From: Drouetiella sp036703255
Lineage (GTDB): Bacteria > Cyanobacteriota > Cyanobacteriia > Elainellales > Elainellaceae
Direction of reading: 5' to 3'
Length of the DNA stretch: 64,000 bases
Assembly: GCA_036703255.1 (NCBI GenBank)
Contig: DATNPL010000227.1
Span: 1 to 64,000, forward strand
The translations under genes and the position numbers were made by a program. Position 1 is the stretch's first letter. Every line of letters starts with the position of its first letter. Positions 53,964-62,699 of this stretch are shown piece by piece. The notes under the pieces are model-generated. The model made no database searches and was not told where the DNA came from. It saw nothing but the letters and a program-made list of their open reading frames with translations.

Positions 53964-55823
53964 ATGCCCGTGAATCTTCTTTGCCCCTCCCAGATTCTTC
54001 GCGTTTTAGCGGTCTACCTTGCTTCTAAATCAGCGCTTTATCGAGGCTTTTGGCTCAGCGCATTATGCATCGCCCTGAGTATGGGATTTGCCCCCGCTCC
54101 AGCTCAGGCCGCAGAGCAGCTTTTAGTCCGGCTTGGCCCTATCCAACAGTCTGTAGCGATCGCCGATCTAGAGCGTTTCGCCAAAACGGGAGAGGTGCCC
54201 TCTAGCCTCAGCCTCTATACGCCGCTGCTAACCGCAGAAGTGCGACAGTTGCTCGACAGCAGCCTCCAGCTAGAACCCAATGTTGGCGACAAGCTAGTAG
54301 AAGATCTGCTGCATTCTTCGGCAGGGGAGCGCTTCTTGAATACCTTGCAAGCCGCCATGCCCAAGACGACGACGGTAGAGCTAAAGTCGGCTCTGGCTCA
54401 GGCGGCGCTGCGACCCGAAGGCATGAGCCTGTTGGGTGTCTTGCGATCGTTTCCCTCCAAAACCTTGCTAATTGATGCGACTTCAGCGATCGCCCTGGTG
54501 TCGCAAATGAACCTACCCGCATGGCAGAGCCAAACCTTGAGCGGAGTTCTAGAGCGAGAGCTGACCGTTGCCAGCAAGCCCCAGCGTCAGTCGTTTGATC
54601 CGACCCAAACAGGGCCTTACTGGGTTTGGAAGCAGTCTTTAACCCTGAGAGACTACGAGCGCGATCGCACAATTCCGGTTGATCTCTATTGGAGCCGCAA
54701 AACTCAAGGCTCACTCGTCGTCATCTCTCACGGGTTTGGAGCCGATCGCCGCTTTTTGAGCTATCTGGCGCATCACCTCACCTCCTACGGCTTAACCGTG
54801 GTGGCGCTAGAGCATCCAGCCAGCAATGTGGCTTGGCTCACCAGCGCTAAGCTTGATCAGCCCAATAACATTTTGCCTGCCAGTGAGTTTGTCGATCGCC
54901 CCAAAGATGTCAGCTTTGTTTTAGATCGACTGAGTCGGCTCAATCGGTTTTCAGACAGACTGCGCGGCAAGTTCAATACCGACCAAGTCTCCTTGATCGG
55001 CCACTCGCTGGGAGGCTACACGGCTCTCGCGCTGGCAGGTGCCCCCCTCAGCCTCAAGTCTCTCCGCCAGTTCTGTGATGACCCCAACCCCATGGCGTTT
55101 TCACCCGCCGATTTGCTCCAGTGCAACGCCGCAGACCTGCCCGACAGTGAGGTCAAGTTGCGAGATGAGCGTATTGTGCAGGCGATCGTGCTTAACCCGA
55201 TCATTGGCCGCCTGTTCGATGAGGCTAGCTTGGCGCAAGTCACCATTCCAATGCTGATGCTGGCCGGAACCGAAGATGCCATTACGCCCGCAGTCAGCCA
55301 GCAGTTTATCCCCTTTACCAAGCTCAAAAACGACAAGCTGCTGCTGACGGCGATCGGAGCCAGCCACCTTAGCGTCGGCGATCCTAGCAATCTCAATCGA
55401 GCGCTTACCCAAAGCATTTTTGTCCGAGAACGCCCCGACCAGCAGACAGAAGCCCTGCGAGAGCTGCTCAAAGCCATCAGCCTCGCCTTCATCGAACAGA
55501 TGACGCCCCAGGCCAAACGCTATGCGCCTTTCTTAACGTCTGGCTATGCCCAATCTTTTTCTACACCCGACCTAAAGCTCCGGCTCAATGCCAATTTACC
55601 GCCCAACTTTTCCAACTGGCTAAAGATGGCAGCGCTGCCGATGGAGCAGCTCGTATCCACCACGCTGTCCCAACGTTCTGCCGAACAAAGCTGCGATCGC
55701 AGTCTTAGCTGTTTGTGGAATCCTCTACCTCTGGTCATGTTTATCTTGCCGGGAGGATTGCCTGTCGCCGCCAAACACATCCTTAAGCTCAGCAAGCGCC
55801 GCAGAGCCAAGCGAATGAAGTAG
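53964..55823 (+). CDS. Secreted alpha/beta hydrolase with N-terminal DUF1400 domain
   Basis: A signal peptide (hydrophobic core about residues 25-47, ending PAPAQA) is followed by a DUF1400 domain (about 50-190, EQLLVRLGPIQQSV and LRSFPSK). An alpha/beta-hydrolase domain comes next, with the nucleophile elbow GHSLGGYTAL near residue 350, an acid in AGTEDAITP and a His in ASHLSV. It is therefore a serine hydrolase, probably in the periplasm, acting on lipid- or ester-type substrates; the substrate is unknown. ATG 53964 gives a proper signal peptide; the frame extends 113 codons upstream but without a credible start. Confidence 0.88.
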   Translation: MPVNLLCPSQILRVLAVYLASKSALYRGFWLSALCIALSMGFAPAPAQAAEQLLVRLGPIQQSVAIADLERFAKTGEVPSSLSLYTPLLTAEVRQLLDSSLQLEPNVGDKLVEDLLHSSAGERFLNTLQAAMPKTTTVELKSALAQAALRPEGMSLLGVLRSFPSKTLLIDATSAIALVSQMNLPAWQSQTLSGVLERELTVASKPQRQSFDPTQTGPYWVWKQSLTLRDYERDRTIPVDLYWSRKTQGSLVVISHGFGADRRFLSYLAHHLTSYGLTVVALEHPASNVAWLTSAKLDQPNNILPASEFVDRPKDVSFVLDRLSRLNRFSDRLRGKFNTDQVSLIGHSLGGYTALALAGAPLSLKSLRQFCDDPNPMAFSPADLLQCNAADLPDSEVKLRDERIVQAIVLNPIIGRLFDEASLAQVTIPMLMLAGTEDAITPAVSQQFIPFTKLKNDKLLLTAIGASHLSVGDPSNLNRALTQSIFVRERPDQQTEALRELLKAISLAFIEQMTPQAKRYAPFLTSGYAQSFSTPDLKLRLNANLPPNFSNWLKMAALPMEQLVSTTLSQRSAEQSCDRSLSCLWNPLPLVMFILPGGLPVAAKHILKLSKRRRAKRMK

Positions 55824-56043
55824 GCCAGATCTAGAGACTGCTCTAACCCCTGTATTAAAGCCGACTTTTAAGGGTATTTTTCGAGCGCTTTGCCTCCAAA
55901 AATCAACTTTTAAATCAAAGAACTGCCCTCCCTTCTTCAGTTCTTCAGTTAAATTGGAGACAGACAAATTTTTAATTCCTACCGCCTGTTTATAAAACAG
56001 GTAAAATTTTCTATCTATAGCAAATAACGGGTGAAAAGCTGCC

Positions 56044-56499
56044 GTGGAGACTCAAGCCTTAGCATTATCCAATATTCATATTCTCTGGTTGGTGGGTGGT
56101 TTTATATTTTTAGGGCTGGGGCTGGTAATTGGAGAACCCGTTGCCGCTGCTCTGGGAATCGCCGCTATTATTACTGCGATCGCCGCTCTTTCCGTTCCTT
56201 CAGTCCTGACGCAGTTGCTAATCTGGGGCGTGTTGTCGATCGCCTTATCGGTGGTGCTGCGGGGCATGGTTCCCAAAAAATCCAAAGATCTGCGCTCAAA
56301 TATTGATGCGATCGTGTCTGAAACCATTCCCAAAGGCGGTTTGGGCGTAGTCTCCTTTGAAGGGGCGATTTGGAAAGCGCGCTGCCAGATTTCGGACATT
56401 ACCGTTACGCCAGGACAGACCGTTCATGTCGTAGGTCGCCAAGGCAATACGCTACTCGTTATGCCTACTACCTTTGCCGATGAACCTGTAGATAGTTAA
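56044..56499 (+). CDS. NfeD-family membrane protein
   Basis: The product is a 151-residue protein with two or three membrane helices (about residues 12-70) and a C-terminal OB-fold domain (about 85-145, VSFEGAIWKARC and VVGRQGNTLLV). NfeD proteins pair with SPFH/stomatin proteins in membrane microdomains, and such a gene follows 177 bp downstream. The start is GTG 56044. Confidence 0.92.
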   Translation: METQALALSNIHILWLVGGFIFLGLGLVIGEPVAAALGIAAIITAIAALSVPSVLTQLLIWGVLSIALSVVLRGMVPKKSKDLRSNIDAIVSETIPKGGLGVVSFEGAIWKARCQISDITVTPGQTVHVVGRQGNTLLVMPTTFADEPVDS

Positions 56500-56676
56500 G
56501 ATTACAGATTTCATTAAGCCAAGCTTCTTAGAGACTTTAGCCCGTCTGTTTCGTTGCTACAGGGGCAAGTCCATTACATTGACGAAAATAGGTGTTCCCA
56601 ATTTCTTGGGAAAGACTATATTGAAACAGCAGCTCTAACCTCTTCCAACTGCCTCAGCAGGAGAACAATTAAAGAT

Positions 56677-57543
56677 ATGGAGTCACTGGTTTGGGGATTT
56701 GTCTTTATCTTGACTATTTTGGGTGGAACGGTCGGTTCTACTCGGCGTATCACAGAAGGCAACGAAGCATTGGTCGAGCGACTAGGGAGATATCACCGTA
56801 AGCTCACGCCGGGTTTAAACTTCGGCATTATTCCGTTCATTGACGAGGTGGTGACAGAAGCCTCCACCCGTGAGCAGATGCTGGATACCCCTGCTAGCGG
56901 TGCCACCACAAAAGATAACGTCAGAGTCGATGTCGATGCGGTCGTTTTCTGGCGAATTTTGGAGCTGCAACAAGCCTATTACGAGATTACAGAGATCGAA
57001 GAGGCGCTAAAAAATCTGGTGATCACGACGCTGCGTGCTGAAGTCGGCGAAATGAAGCTAGAGGAAACAAACTCTGCTAGAAACCGCATCACTCGCGCAC
57101 TTCTCGAAAGCTTGGACGAAGCGACCGAGCCTTGGGGCGTTAAGGTGATTCGTGTAGAAATCCAAGACATCAAGCCACCCAAGAGCGTACAGGATTCCCT
57201 TGAAAAAGAGCGGGCGGCAGAGAGCGATCGCCGAGCCGAGATTCTGCGGGCAGATGGTGAGCGGGAAGCGTCTCTAAAGCAAGCAAGCGCGATCGCCGAC
57301 TCGCTGAAACTCATCAAAGAAGCCCTGCCAGAAGGCTCTAATACAGCAGAAATTCTGCGTTATTTGGTCGCTCAGAGATATGTAGAAGCCAACTTTGAGC
57401 TGAGCAAGAGCGACAACGCCAAGGTCGTATTTATGAATCCGCGAGATTTGACAGAAAGTATGTCAGAGCTGATGTCCGACAGTCACCTAAATACCCGAAA
57501 AAGTGCAGAGTTTGGGAGCGATCGCCCCTTAGCAGACAATTAA
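56677..57543 (+). CDS. SPFH/stomatin-type protein (QmcA-like)
   Basis: A band-7/SPFH protein of 288 residues. One N-terminal membrane helix (about 3-20) is followed by the SPFH domain (RITEGNEALVERLGRYHRKL, then FGIIPFIDEV), and a coiled-coil region rich in Ala/Glu (about 185-215). Such proteins form oligomeric scaffolds in the membrane and help membrane quality control. The upstream NfeD gene is its usual partner. The ATG at 56677 is chosen, with AGGAGA upstream; the frame extends further upstream without supporting features. Confidence 0.93.
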   Translation: MESLVWGFVFILTILGGTVGSTRRITEGNEALVERLGRYHRKLTPGLNFGIIPFIDEVVTEASTREQMLDTPASGATTKDNVRVDVDAVVFWRILELQQAYYEITEIEEALKNLVITTLRAEVGEMKLEETNSARNRITRALLESLDEATEPWGVKVIRVEIQDIKPPKSVQDSLEKERAAESDRRAEILRADGEREASLKQASAIADSLKLIKEALPEGSNTAEILRYLVAQRYVEANFELSKSDNAKVVFMNPRDLTESMSELMSDSHLNTRKSAEFGSDRPLADN

Positions 57544-57577
57544 TCTCCAATCTGTATCAAGACTCTAAACGTGAGCC

Positions 57578-57604
57578 GGGAGGTTTTTCAGCGGGAAGCC
57601 TCCC
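57578..57604. terminator. Hairpin between convergent SPFH gene and folP
   Basis: GGGAGG at 57578-57583 pairs with CCTCCC at 57599-57604; ACTTTTAT follows. It lies in the 65-bp gap between two convergent genes and overlaps no coding sequence. The short T-run makes it a weak terminator for the rightward gene. Confidence 0.55.
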
Positions 57605-57608
57605 ACTT

Positions 57609-58499
57609 TTATGGCTGTCGCCAAATCGCATCTGCCACCTTACAAACATCGGCCATAGGCGCAACATCATGCACCCGCAGGAGGTCAGCCGAGGCCGCGA
57701 TCGCCGCACAGCAAGCCGCTGCCGTTCCCCAAACGCGCTGCTTCGGATCGGGCTGATCGAGAATGTGACCAATAAAGCTCTTGCGTGATACTCCGACCAA
57801 GATGGGGCAGCCCAGCGATCGCAAGCGAGATAGCTGCCGCAAGATGTCCAGATTTTGCGCTCCGGTTTTGGCAAAGCCAATGCCAGGATCGACCATAATT
57901 CGATCGGGGGAAATGCCTGCCGCCACAGCCGCCTCAACCCGACGAGCCAGAAACTCGTAGATTTCCGCCATCAAGTCAGCGTAGTCCGTTAGCTGCTGCA
58001 TGGTTTTGGGCGTGCCCCGAATATGCATCAGTGCGATCGGCACTTTTAGCTCTGCTACGATCGGCAGCATCTCAGGATCATAGGTCGCTCCAGAAATATC
58101 GTTGACCCAATCGGCACCTGCCTCAACAGCGGCTTTAGCCACTGCCCCACGAGTCGTATCTACCGAGATGGCGATCGCCTCTCCATGCTCAGCCCCCCGC
58201 AAGGCTTGAACCACGGGCACGACCCGATCTAACTCTGCCAGTAGCGGCACTTCTTCGGCTTGAGGCCGGGTAGACTGCCCGCCAATATCGACTAGGTGCG
58301 CACCCGCTGCCACCATCGCCTGCGCCTGTGCCACAGACAGCTCTAGCGTGTTGAACTGCCCGCCATCACTAAAGCTATCCGGCGTCACGTTCAAGACGCC
58401 CATAAGATAAGTCTGCTTGCCCCATCTCAAAGTTTGACCTCGCAGCATCCAGGGTTGCAGGGCGGAGTTAACCCCATTGGGCAAAGCACTTGAAGTCAT
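57609..58499 (-). CDS. folP: Dihydropteroate synthase
   Basis: FolP condenses p-aminobenzoate with 6-hydroxymethyl-7,8-dihydropterin diphosphate to make dihydropteroate for folate synthesis. The conserved start of the TIM barrel is LMGVLNVTPDSFSDGG, and further blocks are DIGGQSTRP, ISVDTTRGAVA, NDISG and DPGIGFAKT. The start ATG 58499 gives the expected length (296 residues), with GGGA upstream; the frame extends 28 codons further. A small secreted protein gene lies just upstream on the same strand. Confidence 0.96.
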   Translation of the reverse strand: MTSSALPNGVNSALQPWMLRGQTLRWGKQTYLMGVLNVTPDSFSDGGQFNTLELSVAQAQAMVAAGAHLVDIGGQSTRPQAEEVPLLAELDRVVPVVQALRGAEHGEAIAISVDTTRGAVAKAAVEAGADWVNDISGATYDPEMLPIVAELKVPIALMHIRGTPKTMQQLTDYADLMAEIYEFLARRVEAAVAAGISPDRIMVDPGIGFAKTGAQNLDILRQLSRLRSLGCPILVGVSRKSFIGHILDQPDPKQRVWGTAAACCAAIAASADLLRVHDVAPMADVCKVADAIWRQP

Positions 58500-58536
58500 A
58501 ACAGATCCCACAAAGTCAGAAAGGCAGACCGTTGGC

Positions 58537-58977
58537 CTAGCGGCGCACTTTTCCAGTAAAGCCAGCCGCCTTAAATTGCTCAAGCTTTAGCGGCGTCGGC
58601 TGATTAATCGGTACGCTAATCCGCAGATCAAAATCGCTGATGCCGGGAGGCACTTCTTCAATCGCTCCCAACCGCGTGCGATTCTCCATGATGGAGTTGT
58701 TGTTGGCATCATAAATGCGGCCAAAGATATCCGCATTCAGCACAGGTTTGCCAGACTTATTCTCAGCTTTGCCTGTGACAATAAAGCAGTTTGCCAACAT
58801 GCTAGTCCCCGACATTGTTGTGCCTTCAGCCAGCTCAGGCGGACAGTCGTGGTAGGTCAGATCAAAGAGCCGGATTTGGGTCAGCGCCAAGGCTGCGGGG
58901 GCAATCACCCAGCTACAAATCCACAGACCGCAAGCGATCGCCACTATTGGAAATTGAAACCTGATTAGCTTGGTCAT
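58537..58977 (-). CDS. Small secreted conserved hypothetical protein
   Basis: The 146-residue product has a signal peptide (hydrophobic core about residues 9-31, ending ALA-LT). The mature part has two cysteines (YHDCPPEL and ANCFIVTG) and a beta-rich pattern (GKAENKSGKPVLNADIFGRIYD) resembling small immunoglobulin-like or FxLYD-type domains. I do not recognise a named family; it seems widespread in cyanobacteria. It is upstream of folP on the same strand, with a 37-bp gap to the folP start. Confidence 0.75.
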   Translation of the reverse strand: MTKLIRFQFPIVAIACGLWICSWVIAPAALALTQIRLFDLTYHDCPPELAEGTTMSGTSMLANCFIVTGKAENKSGKPVLNADIFGRIYDANNNSIMENRTRLGAIEEVPPGISDFDLRISVPINQPTPLKLEQFKAAGFTGKVRR

Positions 58978-59512
58978 TGAGTCTCTCTTCTAGCTCTTTA
59001 TCTTGGCGGATTCTATTCGCTTTATCGCTGCGTCATCTATGCGTCTTGCTCAGTGCTGATTGCAACTCGAACAGCCCCCTAAATCCCCCAATTCTGGGGG
59101 ACTTTGAACAAAAATTGGCTTGAAAGTCCCCCAGAATTGGGGGTTGGGGGGCGAATGCAGAACTTTTGATACTTTTCAATCATCCTCTAAGCCGACCTTA
59201 ACCGTATGAGCAGACTCAGCTAATCCCTACAATCGTTCGCTATCCCTCAGCTTATCGTGAAATGAGGAACTATTTTGTGGGGCATTGCGTAGGGCAAATC
59301 AGCGACGCTGTATGTCACCAAGCCAAAGTCGATCGCAGAAAAAGTTGCATGATGAGTCAAGCGGGTTTGACTGGTTAAATTGGCCAAGACGCTGAAAGTC
59401 CCTCCATTAGCCAGATCGGTCGGCACGATAAACGCTTGATGCACTTAAACAATCATTGAACACCAGCTTAAAATAGAGACAGTAGAGCAAAGCGTTTTCA
59501 CGCTTCAAAAGT
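58978..59512. other. Intergenic region with MITE-like repeat
   Basis: This 535-bp gap between divergent genes contains the long inverted repeat at 59074-59152. A 65-codon minus-strand frame at 59247-59444 has no domain or ribosome-binding site and is not treated as a gene. Confidence 0.6.
59074..59152. repeat. Inverted repeat with 21-bp perfect arms (MITE-like)
   Basis: The arms at 59085-59105 and 59123-59143 are exact inverted copies (start CCCCCAATTCTGGGGG, then ACTTT) separated by 17 AT-rich bases. Outside them, CCCCCTAAAT and TTGGGGGG continue the pairing imperfectly to 59074-59152. CCCCCTAAATCCCCC-type elements are familiar from many filamentous cyanobacterial genomes. Confidence 0.85.
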
Positions 59513-59932
59513 ATGCAAATCAAGCGCATGGGTCATGTAGCCATTTCTGTGAAAGACCTGGAACAAGCCGCCCAGTTCTATCAAAACTTGGGCATGGCTC
59601 TGGTCTGGAAAGATGCCGATTGGGCCTATCTCAAAGCTGGAGAAGATGGTCTGGCCTTACTGAGTCCGCAGTATTCCCAGGCAGGCCCCCACTTCGGATT
59701 TATCTTTGACGATCGCGCAGAAGTTGAGGCAGCTTACAATCGCCTTAACTCGGAAGGCGTCCACATCACCCCCATTCACGAACATCGGGACGGTACAGCC
59801 TCTTTCTACGGACGCGATTTAGACGGCAACTGGTTTGAGTATCTCTATGAGCCAGCGCCAGTGGATGAGCCAGCGCCAGTGGCCAGCGCCGTTTGGACCG
59901 CTCACGAACGCAGCACCAGATTATCTCGGTGA
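59513..59932 (+). CDS. VOC-family (glyoxalase-like) protein
   Basis: The product is a 139-residue protein of the vicinal-oxygen-chelate fold: KRMGHVAISVKDLEQAAQFYQNLGM at the start and FYGRDLDGNWFEYLYE near residues 98-113. Metal ligands are probably His8 (in GHVAI) and Glu110 (in WFEYL). The reaction may be glyoxalase, dioxygenase or resistance type. The tail has a duplicated block (EPAPVDEPAPV), and its last 31 bp overlap the end of proB on the opposite strand. Confidence 0.88.
   Translation: MQIKRMGHVAISVKDLEQAAQFYQNLGMALVWKDADWAYLKAGEDGLALLSPQYSQAGPHFGFIFDDRAEVEAAYNRLNSEGVHITPIHEHRDGTASFYGRDLDGNWFEYLYEPAPVDEPAPVASAVWTAHERSTRLSR
59849..59882 (+). repeat. 18-bp tandem duplication at the VOC gene end
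   Basis: The unit GAGCCAGCGCCAGTGGAT occurs at 59849-59866, and its first 16 bases recur at 59867-59882, encoding EPAPVD then EPAPV. It extends the VOC protein toward the convergent proB gene. Confidence 0.85.
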
Positions 59933-61005
59933 ACCACCGTCTCCTCTCCCACATATCCCAAGATCTGAGCAATCTCATCAGAGTGATGGCCTAAGATCTT
60001 TTGCAGCTCTGCACTGCCATAGTTGACAATGCCTCGGGCAAACTCCTGACCCGCCCGATCGCATAGCTGCACAGCATCCTGGCTCTGAAACTCGCCTTCA
60101 ATCTCCTTAATTCCGGCGGCCAAAAGCGACTTGCCCGACTGGCACAGCGCTTTCACGGCTCCCGCATCCACATAGAGCTTACCCGCCGGAACCAGCCCGT
60201 TAGCAATCCAGCGCTTGCGGGCATTAGAGGAGCGAGGCTGTGGCTCAAACTGCGTACCCAATGGCTCGCCCTGCAAGATTTTTTCAATATTTTGTGGCGA
60301 CCGCCCTTCCGTAATCACCGTGCGAATGCCCGCAGTTGTAGCAATTCGCGCCGCCGCAATTTTGGTCACCATGCCGCCAGTCCCCCAAGTGCTGCCGCGA
60401 TCGCCCACTTCCACCTCTAGCTGGTCAATGCTGTCTACGATCGCAATCGGTTGAGCATCAGGGTTGTAGCGCGGATCGGCTGAGTAAAGTCGATCGACAT
60501 CCGTCAGCAAAAATAGCCAGTCTGCCTCAACCAAGCTCGCCACCAGAGCCGAAAGCGTATCATTATCGCCAAACTTTAATTCCTCGATCGCCAGCGTATC
60601 ATTCTCATTCACGATCGGCACCACTCCCAGCTTTAGCAACTGCCGAAAGGTGCGGTAGGCATTGACATAGCGGCTGCGCTGCACTAAGTCACTCCGGGTC
60701 AGCAATACTTGGGCGATCGGCTGTCCCAATACGCTAAACAGGTCGTCATACACCCGCATGAGCCGCCCTTGCCCCACGGCAGCCACAGCCTGTTTCATCG
60801 AAATAGTGCGCGGACGTTCGGTTAGCCCTAGCCTCGCACAGCCGACCCCCACCGCTCCAGAAGAAACCAAAATCACCTGATGCCCCTGCTGACGCAAATG
60901 GCTCAGCGTTTCTACAAGCTGGGCGATCGTGGCGAGAGCCAAAAACCCTGTTTCGGGCTGAGTCAGGCTAGAAGTGCCAATTTTGATAACGATCGTTTGA
61001 GGCAT
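59902..61005 (-). CDS. proB: Glutamate 5-kinase
   Basis: ProB phosphorylates glutamate in the first step of proline synthesis. The amino-acid kinase domain starts VIKIGTSSLTQ and includes VSSGAVGVGCARL, NENDTLA and FGDNDTLSALVA. A C-terminal PUA domain (about residues 275-355, ANGLVPAGKLYVDAGAVKAL) is present, as in most bacterial ProB. At 367 residues it is full length. ATG 61005 was chosen over an in-frame TTG two codons upstream. Its end overlaps the VOC gene by 31 bp. Confidence 0.97.
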   Translation of the reverse strand: MPQTIVIKIGTSSLTQPETGFLALATIAQLVETLSHLRQQGHQVILVSSGAVGVGCARLGLTERPRTISMKQAVAAVGQGRLMRVYDDLFSVLGQPIAQVLLTRSDLVQRSRYVNAYRTFRQLLKLGVVPIVNENDTLAIEELKFGDNDTLSALVASLVEADWLFLLTDVDRLYSADPRYNPDAQPIAIVDSIDQLEVEVGDRGSTWGTGGMVTKIAAARIATTAGIRTVITEGRSPQNIEKILQGEPLGTQFEPQPRSSNARKRWIANGLVPAGKLYVDAGAVKALCQSGKSLLAAGIKEIEGEFQSQDAVQLCDRAGQEFARGIVNYGSAELQKILGHHSDEIAQILGYVGEETVVHRDNLVLRS

Positions 61006-61694
61006 TGGCAAATTTGAGAGCTAGAAATTTAACAGCAGCTAGAAGCTGAAGCGCTAACGTCGGCATTAGATGCTTACACATTTAACGCGTAGGCACCAAA
61101 CTATGAAGCGCCAACCCCCAAAAATGAGAATTGACGCTTCACAAAATATTTACGGGCTTTATGGTCTGAGGTCTTTATCAGCTTGACCTCATTTATATGC
61201 TTCTAAGATTAGCAAGCCCTGAAGCCACACCGGAAAGCCTTAATCTTTTCTTTAGGATTATTATCAAAGTTGAAGGTTTATGGGATTTTGTAATGTTTTG
61301 TTGCAAAATCTTGAGCTAGTTAAATTTCAGCTAGAGAGAATAGGTTGTTATAACTCTGCCCTTTCCCCCGAACGGCTTTTTTCAAACCCATACAAGATAG
61401 CAGCAGGGTCAACTTAATTTATGAGCGTTAGACTTTACACAGCTCTCAGGAATAACTTAACTCTCTTAAGCGCAGCACGCTCCCCGTCAAATCTAGCTCA
61501 CCACAGCCCAAAAATTGCAGCTCATCAATGCTATCCTAGTAAAGTTGTCTAAAAATCACACATCCAGGATTTCGGGTGTTTCGGCAGCAGGTTGAGTTCA
61601 TTGCAGATAGCCTAATTTGGGCGATCGCACAACTCAGATTCACCGCTTGCCAGAAATGCACCTGGATGGAGGATAAACCCGAAGGAGTAAATTC
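61006..61694. other. rpsB upstream region
   Basis: This long AT-rich gap separates divergent proB and rpsB. It includes a hairpin, TGAGGTC/GACCTCA (61167-61191), followed by TTTATAT, and AAGGAG at 61682-61687 as the rpsB ribosome-binding site. A long rpsB leader is likely. I see no tRNA or other gene; an overlapping frame from 61576 is a shadow of rpsB. Confidence 0.5.
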
Positions 61695-62480
61695 ATGCCC
61701 GTTGTTTCTTTGGCTCAGCTACTTGAGTCTGGTGTTCACTTTGGGCACCAAACTCGTCGATGGAACCCCAAGATGTCTCCCTACATCTACACGTCCCGCA
61801 ACGGGGTTCACATCATTGACTTGGTACAGACTGCACAGCTCATGGATGCAGCCTATAACTACTTGCGTAAGGCTTCCGAGCAGGGCAAGCGGGTTTTGTT
61901 TGTGGGTACAAAGCGGCAGGCAGCAGGCATTATCGCCCAGGAGGCGCTGCGCTGTGGTTCCTACTACGTCAACCAGCGCTGGTTGGGCGGTATGCTCACC
62001 AACTGGCTGACTATCAAAACACGAGTCGATCGCCTCAAAGAACTAGAGCGTCGTCAAGAGACGGGTGCCCTAGACCTACTGCCTAAGAAAGAGGCCGCCG
62101 TGCTGCGCCGCGAGTTGGAAAAGCTGCAAAAGTATTTGGGCGGCATCAAAGGCATGCGCAAAGTACCCGATATCGTAGTGATTGTTGATCAACGCCGGGA
62201 ATACAATGCGGTACAGGAATGCCAAAAGCTAAATGTGCCGATCGTTTCGCTGCTAGATACCAACTGTGATCCCGATACCGTTGATATTCCGATTCCAGCC
62301 AACGATGATGCGATTCGCTCAATCAAGCTAATCGTCGGACGGCTCGCAGATGCAATCTACGAAGGTCGTCATGGTCAGCTCGAAGCTGAGGAAGAGTACG
62401 ACGATTACGAAGTCGCAGACGAAGATTATGTCTTCGATGAAGCAGACTTCCCCCCCGAAGAAGAAGAGGCAGCTAAATAG
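61695..62480 (+). CDS. rpsB: 30S ribosomal protein S2
   Basis: S2 is a component of the small ribosomal subunit. The N-terminus PVVSLAQLLESGVHFGHQTRRWNPKM and the blocks NQRWLGGMLTNW and DTNCDPD are standard. The acidic C-terminal tail (about 20 residues rich in Glu/Asp/Tyr) is longer than in E. coli. GAAGGAG lies seven bases before the ATG. tsf follows 219 bp downstream, the usual rpsB-tsf pair. Confidence 0.98.
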   Translation: MPVVSLAQLLESGVHFGHQTRRWNPKMSPYIYTSRNGVHIIDLVQTAQLMDAAYNYLRKASEQGKRVLFVGTKRQAAGIIAQEALRCGSYYVNQRWLGGMLTNWLTIKTRVDRLKELERRQETGALDLLPKKEAAVLRRELEKLQKYLGGIKGMRKVPDIVVIVDQRREYNAVQECQKLNVPIVSLLDTNCDPDTVDIPIPANDDAIRSIKLIVGRLADAIYEGRHGQLEAEEEYDDYEVADEDYVFDEADFPPEEEEAAK

Positions 62481-62517
62481 CAGCTTAGGATCGCACACAA
62501 AATAAAACCGGATAGGT

Positions 62518-62543
62518 TTGGAGGTGCCGCGCGGCACCTCCAA
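62518..62543. repeat. Perfect 26-bp palindrome between rpsB and tsf
   Basis: This perfect palindrome shares the core GTGCCGCGCGGCAC with 1-30; flanks are TTGGAG and CTCCAA. It lies 38 bp past the rpsB stop. As a hairpin in the rpsB-tsf mRNA it could limit read-through or mark a processing site. Confidence 0.85.
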
Positions 62544-62699
62544 GCTATTCCAGATTAAGTAATTTGTGATCTTAAACAGCAGGGCAAAGGATTCACAGGA
62601 GGGATGAAGCCCACAATTGAGCGCTTCATTCCTCGCCGTTGATCCATATCCCTATATCCTAGATTCAGACCCCAAACCTAGAGACACAGGACTAAAGCA

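Noticed and set aside
59247..59444. 65-codon minus-strand frame upstream of the VOC gene
   Set aside because: It lies in a repeat-bearing gap, has no ribosome-binding site, and shows no recognisable motif.
61576..62010. 144-codon frame overlapping the rpsB start
   Set aside because: It is out of frame with rpsB, whose protein and ribosome-binding site are unmistakable.
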